Shown piece after piece: positions 11,930 to 24,800 of a stretch of DNA of 64,000 nucleotides (the stretch's first letter is position 1; every line of letters begins with the position of its first letter). The notes beneath the pieces were generated by a model. The model was not told where the DNA came from, ran no database searches, and worked only from the letters and a program-made list of their open reading frames with translations. This DNA is from Escarpia spicata. Lineage: Eukaryota > Annelida > Polychaeta > Sabellida > Siboglinidae. The position numbers and the translations under genes are program-made. The DNA is taken from positions 63,409,429-63,473,428 of the forward strand of contig OZ023206.1 of the NCBI GenBank assembly GCA_963995525.1, written 5' to 3'.

Positions 11930-12300
11930 TTATTTTGCTGTGATTGTGATTTAGATGAACTGATCCAGAAGACAAATGCTGGATTAAACAAACTTCATGT
12001 ATGGTTTGCTGTAAATAGGTTATCACTAAATGTTACAAAAACAAATTACATGATATTTGAAAATCGCATATTGATTTCAAGTATTTCTATAAAGATAAAT
12101 GAGGAAGAAATTATTAGAGTTGAAATTGTTACATTTTTAGGTGTTCTGACTAAATACAAGTTAATGTCGAATGCCTAGTCTTGCTATAGAAAAAAGTAAT
12201 AAGGTTACTCTGTGGTGCTAAAAGGTTGGACCATATGTCAAGGTTGTTCTTAAAGTACCTGATATAGTGGAGTTGAGAACTGCTGTAATTATTTAAAATT
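11930..12300 (+). pseudogene. LINE reverse transcriptase fragment C
   Basis: The plus frame reads TNLFCCDCDLDELIQKTNAG, LNKLHVWFAVNRLSLNVTKT, NYMIFENR and FLGVLTKYKL. These are the post-FADD RT motifs, so this continues fragments A and B. After about 12180 the frame is broken by stops. The following 300 bp with AAATAAAGTTTCATTC at 12609 could be the LINE 3' end. Confidence 0.8.
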
Positions 12301-12891
12301 AGTTATTATTAAAAAACAAATACAAAGAAAAATTATTGAAAAGTTATGTATTTAACGAGTAGGTATTAAAAAAAGACTGGTGTTGGGGTAATATTATTGC
12401 TTTAACTACTTTTTACAAACAGCTAACCATGATCTGGACATTATAATTATGTATTCTAAGTCATGTTATACTTGACTTGAGGTTTGTTAGGTGTAACAGG
12501 GCAAATATTTATTTATAAAGTATTACATTTGTTCTTGCCATTTTTCGACAATTGTATATATCTATAATTTAATAATTAGCTACTTTACTATGTCTGATGT
12601 TGTTGAAATAAAGTTTCATTCTTTTATTCAAAACATAAAATCATGTATATATTACAATGCTACTGTGGAAATAAAAGTATTACTTTACAACAATTGTTAG
12701 TGCCAATGAGTGGAACATTGCAGTGTCGCTGAATGTTTTTCACTTTTTGATAAATTTGCCTTTGGACATGTCTGGGCCTATCCCTAGCCTAGGCGATATA
12801 ATTATGTTCCTTTCGGACAAATTTATCATATCTTTGAGAGTGTGTTGCAGTGTAAGAACAATTTTACAAATTTTGTCTTGAACATTTCTAG
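12301..12891. other. Spacer upstream of BUB3 coding start
   Basis: AT-rich; probably LINE 3' sequence followed by the end of an intron in the BUB3 5' UTR. Acceptor-like TTGTCTTGAACATTTCTAG ends at 12891, eight bases before the ATG, implying an upstream non-coding exon that I could not locate. Confidence 0.4.
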
Positions 12892-12899
12892 TTGCAACG

Positions 12900-15800
12900 A
12901 TGGGCATTGAAGCTCCAAACGAGTTCAAGTTGAACAACCCACCAACAGATGGTGTGTCAGCAGTCAAGTTCAGCCCGGTTTCTCCGCAGTTCCTGTTGGT
13001 GTCGTCCTGGGACTGCAGTGTCAGACTTTACGACACAAACAACAATAGCATGCGCATCAAGTACACACATTCGGCACCAGTTCTTGACTGTTGTTTCTAC
13101 GTAAGTGCTGCCTGTCTCTCTTAATTATGGTATTCCTAGACTGCAGGTTGTGCAGGACAATATTACACACTTTCAAATGGATGCCACAAAACAAAATACA
13201 AGGGATAAAACATTTTATTTCACTTTCACCTTATTTGGCTAATCTTCTGTATTTTTCCATATACCACAGACCAGCTCAGATAATCTTTTTCACAGAAACG
13301 TTAATGAAATGTGAGCCAGTCTGAAACTATGTAGTACCATATGTAAAAGAACATTGAAAATGTTATTTTAAACATAAAATGTACAGTGTTTCTTTGTTCT
13401 AATAATAACTATGGTGCATCCCTATTCTTGATGTACTGTCTAAAGATTCTTGTTTGATGAATCTCTGAGCTCAGGTATCAATAAATCAAGTTTCAGGTGA
13501 AATTTTGACCTGTATTTGTCTATGTGCACACGTACCCCCCACGCCCCATGTTAATCTCACACTGTTAATTGGGTTTAATTACTATTTTTCTGGTAATTTT
13601 CATGAAATCTGCACTAATCAGCACTTATATGACCATCTGTAAATGACGTAGTTATGAAATTGTAACAGTGCTTTCAAAAGTCCTCCAAAAGTCACCTTTT
13701 CTAGTCAGTAATGCACCTGTCAATGACCTGATCAGACCTGGGTTCAATTCACTTTTATCAAAACCAGTTCATATGTATTCCAATTCTACATACTCACAAA
13801 ATGGATCAATTTAAATTCAAGTCACTTTTATTCAATTCCAATTCAATTCTAATTCTAATCGGCAACATTAGCAAACAGTAGCCCTTTCAGTTGCCATTCT
13901 GCCTAAATGTGTATTTTTCAGCCGATAAATTTTAGAAAATTTGGTGTGCTTAATTTATCCCAAACATTGTTATTATGATGGACAACACCAGTGACCAACA
14001 GTCAGCAGCGATCTATATTAACAAACTTAGCCAACATGTGTAATTGAAAACACCTACCATCGCCGCATGTCTGAACCATAACGAGACTGGACATGTTACT
14101 AATATGACAGAAATGTCATATTTCAACATGACATTGGCAAACTAATGTCAGTTATCGATTACATAGATATCAGCTTGCGAAAATTAATGTACTAATGTAG
14201 TAGTGTAAGGTTATAATCATAATTACACTGACACAACATATCAGGATCTTATTTGGCCAATAACCTGTATACATGTATTCAGCCCTCTAAATTGTGACTG
14301 AATTGGTCGCATATGCGACTGTTTTTTTCTGTTTGGCGACTGACACATTATGTACGGCGTCCGCGACGAATCTGTAATAACAGATCACGCATTGTCATTT
14401 CATAAACCACGTGTTGTCGTTTCTCTGAAACACCGTAAACTATACTGCCTTTATTGGCGGTATTTTGAAACAAACACGATTACTGTGCAACGGTATTCGT
14501 TTATTTTGGTGGATTTATGACACAGGATTTTGAAGACACACAAGGCAAGTTGCTACGAAGTGTCATGGCGCCCGTGGTACCTCGTGCCCCGACGTAAACG
14601 GGGATGCAAGTGGAAGGCGCTAACGTAAACCGTTTCGTAATCGTTGTCTGGCTGTCCGATAAGCGCATGGGAGACATGTTGCTAATGAAATGTAGTTGTC
14701 ACATCGTTAGAACACACATATCTGTGTACATATGTACATATTCCGGTTTCGAATACAAAACACGAAGGAATAACAAAAGCCTAGGTTACGCTGGCTCAAA
14801 GTGATATAGTCCGCGTTTCGTAGTTCTCACAAATTCCAATGGATGGCGTCATGATAGTTGAACAAAATTGTCAGTGAAACAGCATCAGTGATTTAAACAT
14901 TCATAACTGTTAATATGACTGCTTGTGTAATTTACGTTTGTTAACTTATATATTAAGCACTGCTGCATTAGAAACAACCAGTCATTTATGTTATTGTGTG
15001 AGAGGAATTATTTTATTATCTAAATTGATTATGTACGGTTGTTACTGTGTTGCAAATATTGCACAAATAAAGGTTGTTAGAAAAAGTTCACCACAGTAAA
15101 ACAGTATTATACAGATGCATAGATGATAACATTGTAATATTTTAAATATTTGACATAATCTATTATTTCTCAAAGTTAACTTTGAAATAAAATATAACTT
15201 TTCTGAACAGAAATGGGCTTCTGTTTCACCTTAATCAGGAAATGCGTCATTTGACATGGACAATGCATCATTTGACACATAATTTGTCTTTTTCTTAAGC
15301 ATAATTTTGAAACAGAAAATCAGGTGTCCGTATACACACATGTATATAGACGGTTAATTATTGGTAATTTCAGGGATTCCACATATGACTGTTATTAATT
15401 TGCAAGTGTACCGTGTTATAATGCATAAAGTTTGTATATGGCCACATATTCATACATGTTTTATATTTATTTATATTTCAAACGGATGTCTGTGGTTAAT
15501 TTGGATTAAATTGGTACTGAAAACACAATTGCATACATATGCACACTTTAACCTGGCTACTACTTTTTAAATTTGGCTTCTAAAAAATGTAGGTAGGAGC
15601 CAGTTGGCTCCTAGACAAAAAAAGTTAACTTGGAGTGCTGTCATGTATTTGGTTTTGTATACTTATGCACAGTATTTGGTAAAAACCTCCGATCAACAAT
15701 TGGGTTCATGAAATCATTACTTAAGTAAATTATTTACTTACTTAGTCCCTTGACCAACTTGGCTGCAGCTGTGATGTTCCACCATTCCTGTCTGTCAGTG

Positions 15801-18800
15801 GCTGTGATGAGGAGCTCTGGCACGGAGATAGCCGTCCATTCCATAACATTGTCTATCCAGCTCTTCCTCTGACGTCCACGGCGACGTCTGCCCTCCAGGG
15901 TGCCCTGCAGGATCGTCTTCAGGAGGCTAGCGTGATGTGTTATGTGTCCAAACCATGTCAGTTTCCTTCTCTTGACAGTTGCCAGTAGAGGTTCTTGTGG
16001 GCCCACCAGGGATGTGACCTGTCTCTGCACATACTCATTGGTCTTATGCTCCATGTAGGAGATGTGGAGCATCTTCCTCAAGCACTTGGTCTCGAATGCT
16101 TTGATCTTTTTCTCTTCCTTAGCAAGGAGTGTCCACATCTCACATCCATATATAGAAAGATGGATAGTACAAGTGATCTGAACAGGCTATACTTGGTTGT
16201 GAAGCGTACATTGCTACTTCTCCAGATCCTCTCCAATCTTGCCATGTCTGCCGGTGCTAAGGAGATCCTGATATGTATTTCTGTGGTGCGGTTACCATCC
16301 TTAGTCGCTCCTAGATATTTAAAGCTGCTGACTTCTATCATTTCACCATTCTGCTCTAGGTCAGTCACTGTCAATATAAATATAAATCATACTGTACATT
16401 ATCATTACAAATTTTTTTTGTTTTAACTTGTGTTATAGCTAAGACAGAATGTTATGGCTGAGCCCTCCAATTGCACCCCACTTTCACGGTCGCAAAAACA
16501 CCTTAATCCTCTCATAAACCTTGGTTTGCACCTGCCCTTGACGCTCGCCACAAAAACATTCACACCCACATTTACTGGGGGCAGAACCATTTGTCTGCCC
16601 CCTATCTAAATCACTGCCCCCCCCCTGTTTACGCACCTATGGGCACTAAGTAGTTTCGTTAAATGGACATAGTTTATTATGTTATGCACATTTATAATGT
16701 AATGACATTATAACAAAATACAGTAATAGAATAACACAATTGGGTTGAATACCTAAAATGCATAGTAAAATGCAATATTATACACTGTATATACACATAT
16801 ATAATTATATATATAATAATATATATATGGATACATATATACATACACACACACATGTATATATATATATATAATTGAAATCAATATTGGGTGAGCTGGG
16901 TGCCGTTAAATATTTTTCAAGGTCACCAAAAACCTTTCACTGCACCCCCTGTAGAGACTGACCAAAAATATCCAACTACACAACAACCCCACTTTGAGAC
17001 CTCTCTAAAAACCTTGATTTGCACCCCACTTGAGGCTTGCTAAAAACCCACCTAGAAGCTCTTCGAAAACTGCAACCAAAATACATCCTATCTCCAAACC
17101 CCACCAAAAATGGGGGGCCCAAAACCTCCCCAGTTCCAGCGACTATATATATGTATATATATATACATATTGTATATAATATATATATATCCTATATATA
17201 TTATACAGTGTTTCCCCTTGGTAAAGTGATGGGTGAGGTGGTAAGGGTGGGCTATGCGAGCGTCAGAAGCGCAAAGCTTTGCTAGGGGGGTCTGGGAAAT
17301 GGTGCATTCCGAGATACGTTTTAGCCTTTTCTCTCGAACATAGAGAGGAAGATATAAAACAACAAGTTAGCATGTAAACATGGTCGCCCTCGTCTTCTTT
17401 TTTCCTCCACTCTCCGGGCATCTGCTATCTTTGCCATCCGTTCTTCTCCCATTCGCTCAACATGTCCTGCCCAGGAGTTGAGTTACAGTGTTAAAAACTA
17501 TATATTGTATCAATATCACTAGCTAAAAATAATTTATCAGGATATTTGTAGTTACATGCATTTTCTTCTGGAAGAAACTATTTCTTTCGGGACGGAAGAA
17601 ACTATTTCTTACGGGACGGAAAAAACATCCTTTGGAAGAAACTGCAAACCCTGCTGTGCACACCAGTATAGTATGGTACCTCCTGGCAGACCAAAGGGGA
17701 TGCTGAACTCTGGACATTGGCAAATGCTAATTCACCCCCTCAGCAAACAGTAATTTTGATCTTTGGTGGTCAATTAGCACTTAGCAGCTCTCTCTATGCT
17801 GCTGTAGTTCAGTTATTAAAACTGGTATAGGGTCTGAGATAGCAGAGAATTGACAAATAGACAAATAATTGCAGCCTTTTTTGTAGTTTATATGTGTAAA
17901 GTTATATAGAAAAACATAACATCATTTTCTGTTTCGATCAATTTATACAATTCATCTTATTTTGCATGAATCAATTCTATTTAAATCTGTTTTGTTTTTA
18001 TTCAATTCCAGTTCATGCATTTTTGTGATCGATTGAATTCCATTTCAATTAAGAATTGAACCTGGGTCTGCTAATGTTGGTTGTTTGTGTTTTCAGGACA
18101 CAGTGCATTCCTACAGTGGCGGACTTGATAAGACGCTCAAAACATACGACTTCAACACTAGCACAGGTGACTATAACATTTTCTGATTCCATACAAAACA
18201 CTTATGTCCTAACTAAATATTTGTTGAACAGTCCCGTTGGTGCTCTCAGTATTTCTTCTTGGCCAGTGCTTATCAAATCATTATATTTGCTAAAAGGTGC
18301 ATACTGCAATGTGATTTAGATATTATGTTGTTATGCAACCTCCTCTGTGCAAAATACCTTTTTATGGACAAATAAAGTTATTACAATAGATAATAAATTA
18401 TCTGTGTAAATCACGGATAAATGGGATCCGTTCTTGAGAAACCAATGCATTTGTTGTTACAGAAACCATTGTCGGTCAACACGAACAGCCAATCCGCTGT
18501 GTGGAGTACTGTCCTGATGTGAATGTGATTGTCACGGGCAGCTGGGACTCCACCGTTAAGTTGTGGGACCCGAGAGCTCCCTGCAGCGCTGGTTCTTTCT
18601 CCCAGCCTGACAAGGTTGGTTAGGGATAATCTACAAATGATGTAACAAAAATGGGAAAATCTCTTCGCCGTACAGGTACACGTGGGAGTGTTTGAAGTCC
18701 TGTGCACTGTGTGTCTGCCACATGTGCCGTACGCCGTAGCCTAGACCCCTCTCCACTGTGTACTCAATCATTCCTGCATAGTACACTGTATATCTGTGAT

Positions 18801-21800
18801 TCTCATGTATGTACCTTCAAGAGAGAACCATGTTTAAATTCTTCAGTCTGTCGTGTGTGGCATTTTCTTTGGCCCATTAAATTTCCATTCACCTCAATTT
18901 TAGTAGTAAATCTGATCTTCAGTAATTTTATTTAGAATGTGGATGAACAGAAGTATAATAATGAACTAATACAGTTATACAGATACATCTTTCTTATGAC
19001 ATAATTCATGGTTATGACTCAACATTATGTATTTAAGGCCAGACACCCCAGGTGAAATGGTGTTTTTTAATAAAAAATACTCAAAATGGTTTTCTGCCAG
19101 ATTATGATAGCTTTGTAATAATAACGTTCACTTCTATGTCAGTTACATACCTCTAGTTATGGATCAAGAATGTCAATATCAAGTAATCAAATTGGTTGGT
19201 CCAACGTAACAGCTATGAAGGGTTGATGTTTCCAGGTGTACACCCTGTCCCTCTGTGGAGACAAGCTGGTGGTGTAGCTATGAAAGGATGATGTTTGCAG
19301 GTGTACACCCTGTCCCTCTGGGGACAGGCTGGTAGTGTAGCTGTGAATGGATGATGTTTGCAGGAGTACACCCTGTCCCTCTGTAGAGACAAGCTGGTGG
19401 TGTAGCTATGAAGCGTTGATGTTTGCAGGTGTACACCCTGTCTCTGTGTGGAGACAAGCTGGTGCTGTAGCTATGAAAGGATGATGTTTGCAGGTGTACA
19501 CCCTGTCCCTCTGGAGACAGGCTGGTGGTGTAGCTGTGAAGGGTTGATGTTTGCAGGTGTACACCCTGTCCCTGTGTGGAGACAAGCTGGCGGTGTAGCT
19601 ATGAAGTGTTGATGTTTCCAGGTGTACACCCTGTCCCTCTGCGGAGACAAGCTGGTGGTGTAGCTATGAAGGGTTGATATTTCCAGGTGTACACCCTGTC
19701 CCTGTGTGGAGACAAGCTGGTGGTGTAGCTATGGAGGGTTGATGTTTGCATGTGTACACACTGTCCCTGTGTGGAGACAAGCTGGTGGTGTAGCTATGAA
19801 GGGTTGATGTTTCCAGGTGTACACACTGTCCCTCTGTGGAGACAAGCTGGTAGTGTAGCTATGAAGGGTTGATGTTTGCAGGTGTACACCCTGTCCCTGT
19901 GTGGAGACAAGCTGGTGGTGTAGCTATGAAGGGTTGATGTTTGCAGGTGTACACCCTGTCCCTCTGTGGAGACAAGCTGGTGGTGTAGCTATGAAGGGTT
20001 GATGTTTTCAGGTATACACCCTGTCTCTGTGTGGAGACAAGCTGGTGGTGGGTACAGCAGGAAGACGGGTCCTTGTGTGGGACCTGCGTAACATGGGCTA
20101 CGTGCAGCAGCGACGGGAGTCGAGTCTCAAGTACCAGACCCGCTGCATTCGCTGCTTCCCAAACAAACAGGGCTACGTGCTGAGTTCGATTGAAGGTACG
20201 TCTGATGTTTTCTTACAGCACCTGTACTGTGTACTAAAGCAGTTGTACTCAACAACGATATATCGTAATTAAAGCAGTGGTACACTGTAGCTAACACAGT
20301 AGTACATTGCAATCAAAACTGTAGCGAGTATACATTATGATAATGATACAATGCAATTAAAACAGTAACGAGTATACATTATGATAGTGATACAGTGCAA
20401 CTAAAACTGTAACGAGTATACATTATGATAGTGATACAGTGCAACTAAAACTGTAGCGAGTATACATTATGATAGTGATACAGTGCAACTAAAACCGTAG
20501 CGAGTATACATTATGATAGTGATACAGTGCAACTAAAACAGTAACGTGTATACACTATGATAGTGATACAGTGCAACTAAAACTGTAGCGAGTATACATT
20601 ATGATAGTGATACAGTGCAACTAAAACTGTAACAAGTATACATTATGATAGTGATACAGTGCAACTAAAACTGTAGCGAGTATACATTATGATAGTGATA
20701 CAGTGCAACTAAAACCGTAGCGAGTATACATTATGATAGTGATACAGTGCAACTAAAACAGTAACGAGTATACATTATGATAGTGATACAGTGCAACTAA
20801 AAATGTAACGAGTATACATTATGATAGTGATACAGTGCAACTAAAACTGTAGCGAGTATACATTATGATAGTGATACAGTGCAACTAAAACTGTAGCGAG
20901 TATACATTATGATAGTGATACAGTGCAACTAAAACAGTAACGAGTATACATTATGATAGTGATACAGTGCAACTAAAACTGTAGCGAGTATACATTATGA
21001 TAGTGATACAGTGCAACTAAAACTGTAGCGAGTATACATTATGATAGTGATACAGTGCAACTAAAAATGTAACGAGTATACATTATGATAGTGATACAGT
21101 GCAACTAAAACTTTAGTTCTCAATAATTATAACTACAACTTAAAAAATTATACTTCTCAATGATACATTGTGACCAAAAAAGTGGGACTTTATAATAGTA
21201 AATGTTGATTTCAAACAAAAGACTGGCTGACTCAGAAACAACTACCGGTAGTTCTGATATTGTTGTACTACCTGGGTAGTCCTTAAAAATAAATGTGCCG
21301 GGTACCATCAATCATACTGTTGTATCATGTATATGAGATAGTTTTGGCACATAGTGAAAGTGGCTTTATTTCATAAAGAAAACAAGCCGTTTCTCAATTA
21401 AATTAAATGTTAAACTAAATGTCTCATTAATAGAAACACATACATATGATTTTGTATATTCACTTCCAAAATGATCAGAAGAAATTACTAGTTTAATCAG
21501 GGGCAACAAACAGCGGTGGTGGTCAAGGCAATGCTAACAGAATTTGAAGCCTAACAGGCTGACACCGATGGAGGACCGACATTGTCGGACTAAGTTTAAT
21601 CATTTGGCCTATATTTTTTATTAGCGTTTCCTTTCCCGAAGCCGACTGAACAATCAGTAACACTGTTGTCATTTGGCAACTCGCTAAAATAATCTCCTGA
21701 TGCGAGAATAAGGCATCAACGATGGGATAGCACGTAACGATGTCTGTAACCAGCGCATGTATGTTTGTCCATGTCGGTCATCACTCATGGTCGCTAGGCG

Positions 21801-24800
21801 GCACTACCTACAGCTACGCTAAATGAATATTGCAACTGTTATAGATTGAAGGTCAACATCAGTAAAACAAAAGTAATGGCCTTTGCCAAGTTTAAGACAA
21901 GGTTATGTAACATTCCTACATTTAAATTTGGTGACATGGATCTTGATCAAGTTGAGGATTATACTTATTTGGGTATTTGCTTTAATTGGAATGGATCATT
22001 TGTTAAAGCCAAAACACTGCAGCATGATAAAGCATCAAAGGCTATGTACTCATTCAAAAAGGCAGACGACTTAATCTACCAACTGACATTATGCTTAAAT
22101 TATTTGACTGTTGCATAGCACCAGTATTGTCGTACAGATGTGAAGTGTGGGGCTGTGAAAATGTTGATATATTGGTGAAAGTGCAGACTAAATTCTGTAA
22201 ATAAATTTTTGGAGTGTCAAAATTTTCTCATAATATGCCAATATATGGAGAGCTAGGAAGATATGCACTGTTAAGGGTAGCCACTACTGGAAAACGGCCA
22301 TAGGCCATATCTGTTAGTACTGAACATATCTTAGCCAAATTTGGAGTACTAATTAGTTAAGTGAATAGTACATGATATGTCGAATGTGGGCTCATTTGCT
22401 TGTGCAGTGCCATGACAATTAACATTTCTAGTGTGATAGAGGGGCATGCATCCTTGAAAATTATTCTGAGCTAGCAACTGTACGTGTGATCATGCCGTTG
22501 TCAAGAATCATTAGCTAGAATACTCCTTTTTGCAATAAGGTGGTTTTGGCTGTTGTGAGATGGGACTTTAGGTTTGAGCTTTTTTCATGATGTCTTGAAA
22601 AATGCTGAAACTTGAACAGCAGTCACTGAAGTCAGATATCCTTGCCCAAAACCACCTTATCTGACAGAGGAGCATTCTAGCTAATGATTCTTGACAGTTG
22701 CATGATCACACATACAGTTGTTAGCTCAGAATAATTTTCAAGAATGTGAAAATCCATCTCACTTGAAACGTTCATTGCCATGGTAATACACAACCAAAGT
22801 TCCCATATTTCACACATCATATACCATTCATTTTTTTAATCAGTGCTCCAAATCTGGTTATGATATGTTCAATATTAAAAGAGATATGGCATATTGGTTA
22901 TATGGGCATTTTCGAGTAGTGGCTACCCTTAATCACTATAAAACAGAGAATGGTTTGTTACTGGACAAGAATATTAAAAAGCAGCAAAAAGAAACTGAAT
23001 AAGGTCATATACACAATCTCATATAACCTTCATTGTAACAATGTGCACTCGTCACCTTGGATTAAATGTGTTAGCAACATTTTTCAGAGTAATGGTATTA
23101 ATTTCATAACACAGGATTATAAAATAGATGCCAAGAGAGTATACAAATGTGAATGTGATCAATTTAAGCAACTTTGGCACAGTAGAATTATAAATGATAT
23201 TAATGATAATAATGTGAAGTACAGACTGTTTAAATTTTCTCACAGAAAAGAAAGGTATACGAAAACTTGTCCTGAACACTTAAAAAGAGCATTATTTCAA
23301 TTCAGATTAGGAACATACAAATTACCTGTTATTAACCGAAGAAACTTGAATATAGCTAGAATGGAGAGACTTTGTAACATTTGTGTTAAAGCTGTAATAT
23401 GTCTTGAAATTCACTTTTTGTATGAATGTACCAAGTTAGACGACTTGAGAATTAAATATATGCCTTCGTGTATTAGGTCAAGTCCTAATGTTTTTGTAAA
23501 TATGCTACAGACCAATGATCCATACACAATTGACAGTCTGGCAAAATTAATTTTGCATGGTTTAAAACTATATGTTCAATGTTCCACCTAGTGTATGTTA
23601 TTCACGAACCTATGTGTAAACATGACTTATCACCATTAGTATAGTAGACTAAGTACTGGGTAATAAGTACCCAGTTTGTAAATAACTCTGTTTTCTATAA
23701 TGATTCATGTTTGATATATGTATTTGTGAAATTGTAATCCTCTGTGTGCTGCGATATGTGGTTAACGTGAATAAACATCTGTTCAGTTGTGTTCTGTTCT
23801 GTTCTAACCAGATGTAAACAGCCGCCATTTACATTCTCTGTGTTTAACAAATTTCCTATTCGACGGTCGTATGGAATATTTAGCTGCATGTGATAAAATG
23901 CTACCTTTTTGTCTTATTTTGTTTGTACTGTGTACACAGTGTACACAGTGTACACAGTGTACACAGTGTACACAGTGTAAATTAATTCACATAATCACAG
24001 CTAGTCCAATGGGACTGCTCCTCTAAACATGGATTAGTCCGTTCACTGAAACTACCCGGTACTCGTCCGGGACGATCGGACGGGCCTTATTTCACAGCCT
24101 GTATATGTGTGTGTGTGTGTGTGTGTGTATGTCACATATTAATAATTGTATAAGTAGAAATATAAATGTACATTGTCATGCATTAAAAGTTGTTCACACG
24201 TGCGTAGCAATTGGCAATCTCCAAACGCAAAACAGAAACAATTGCGCCCATCTGTATCTGTTTGACTCCTCCAGCTCGTGTCGCCGTCGAGTACATGGAC
24301 CCGAGCCCCGAGGTGCAGAAGAAGAAGTACGCGTTCAAGTGTCATCGCATCAAGGAGGACGGCGTTGAGAAGATCTTCCCCGTCAACGCGGTCGCCTTCC
24401 ATGGCAGCTTCAACACGTTCGCCACGGGCGGCTCCGATGGCTTCGTCAACATCTGGGACGGATTCAACAAGAAACGTCTCTGTCAGTTCCACAGGTGCGT
24501 CGGGTGTCGACACAGAATGCGGGGTGGGGTTGGGTTAAAATAGTACATCTTATTTCTGCAATAACATACAATACATACAAGTATGATCTTTGTATTGTAT
24601 TCATAATTATCGTGGAAAAGAAGAAAGCAGAAGTTTAATACTTATAAAGTGTTTTCCACCTTCAGAACAATAGCTACAGTTCATAAATATGTGAACTGTT
24701 ATCTACATGACAAATTGAATTATAATTACACAATAATAATGTGAAAATAGTAAAATAGTATTTTTTTAATTTCTTGCACATTTCAATACCATTTTGTATG

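Larger units (their letters stand above)
13733..18070. mobile_element. hAT-like element with AATTC-rich ends, expanded by nested insertions
   Basis: The left end CAGACCTGGGTTCAATTC (13733) matches the right end GAATTGAACCTGGGTCTG (ending 18070) in inverted orientation. Both are followed inward by about 130 bp of degenerate ATTCAATTCCAATTC words. The 4.3 kb between contains other elements (a hAT-like one, an RTE LINE tail, a dispersed repeat), so the original element was probably only a few hundred bp. No 8-bp duplication was found. The right end lies 26 bp before BUB3 exon 2. Confidence 0.6.
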
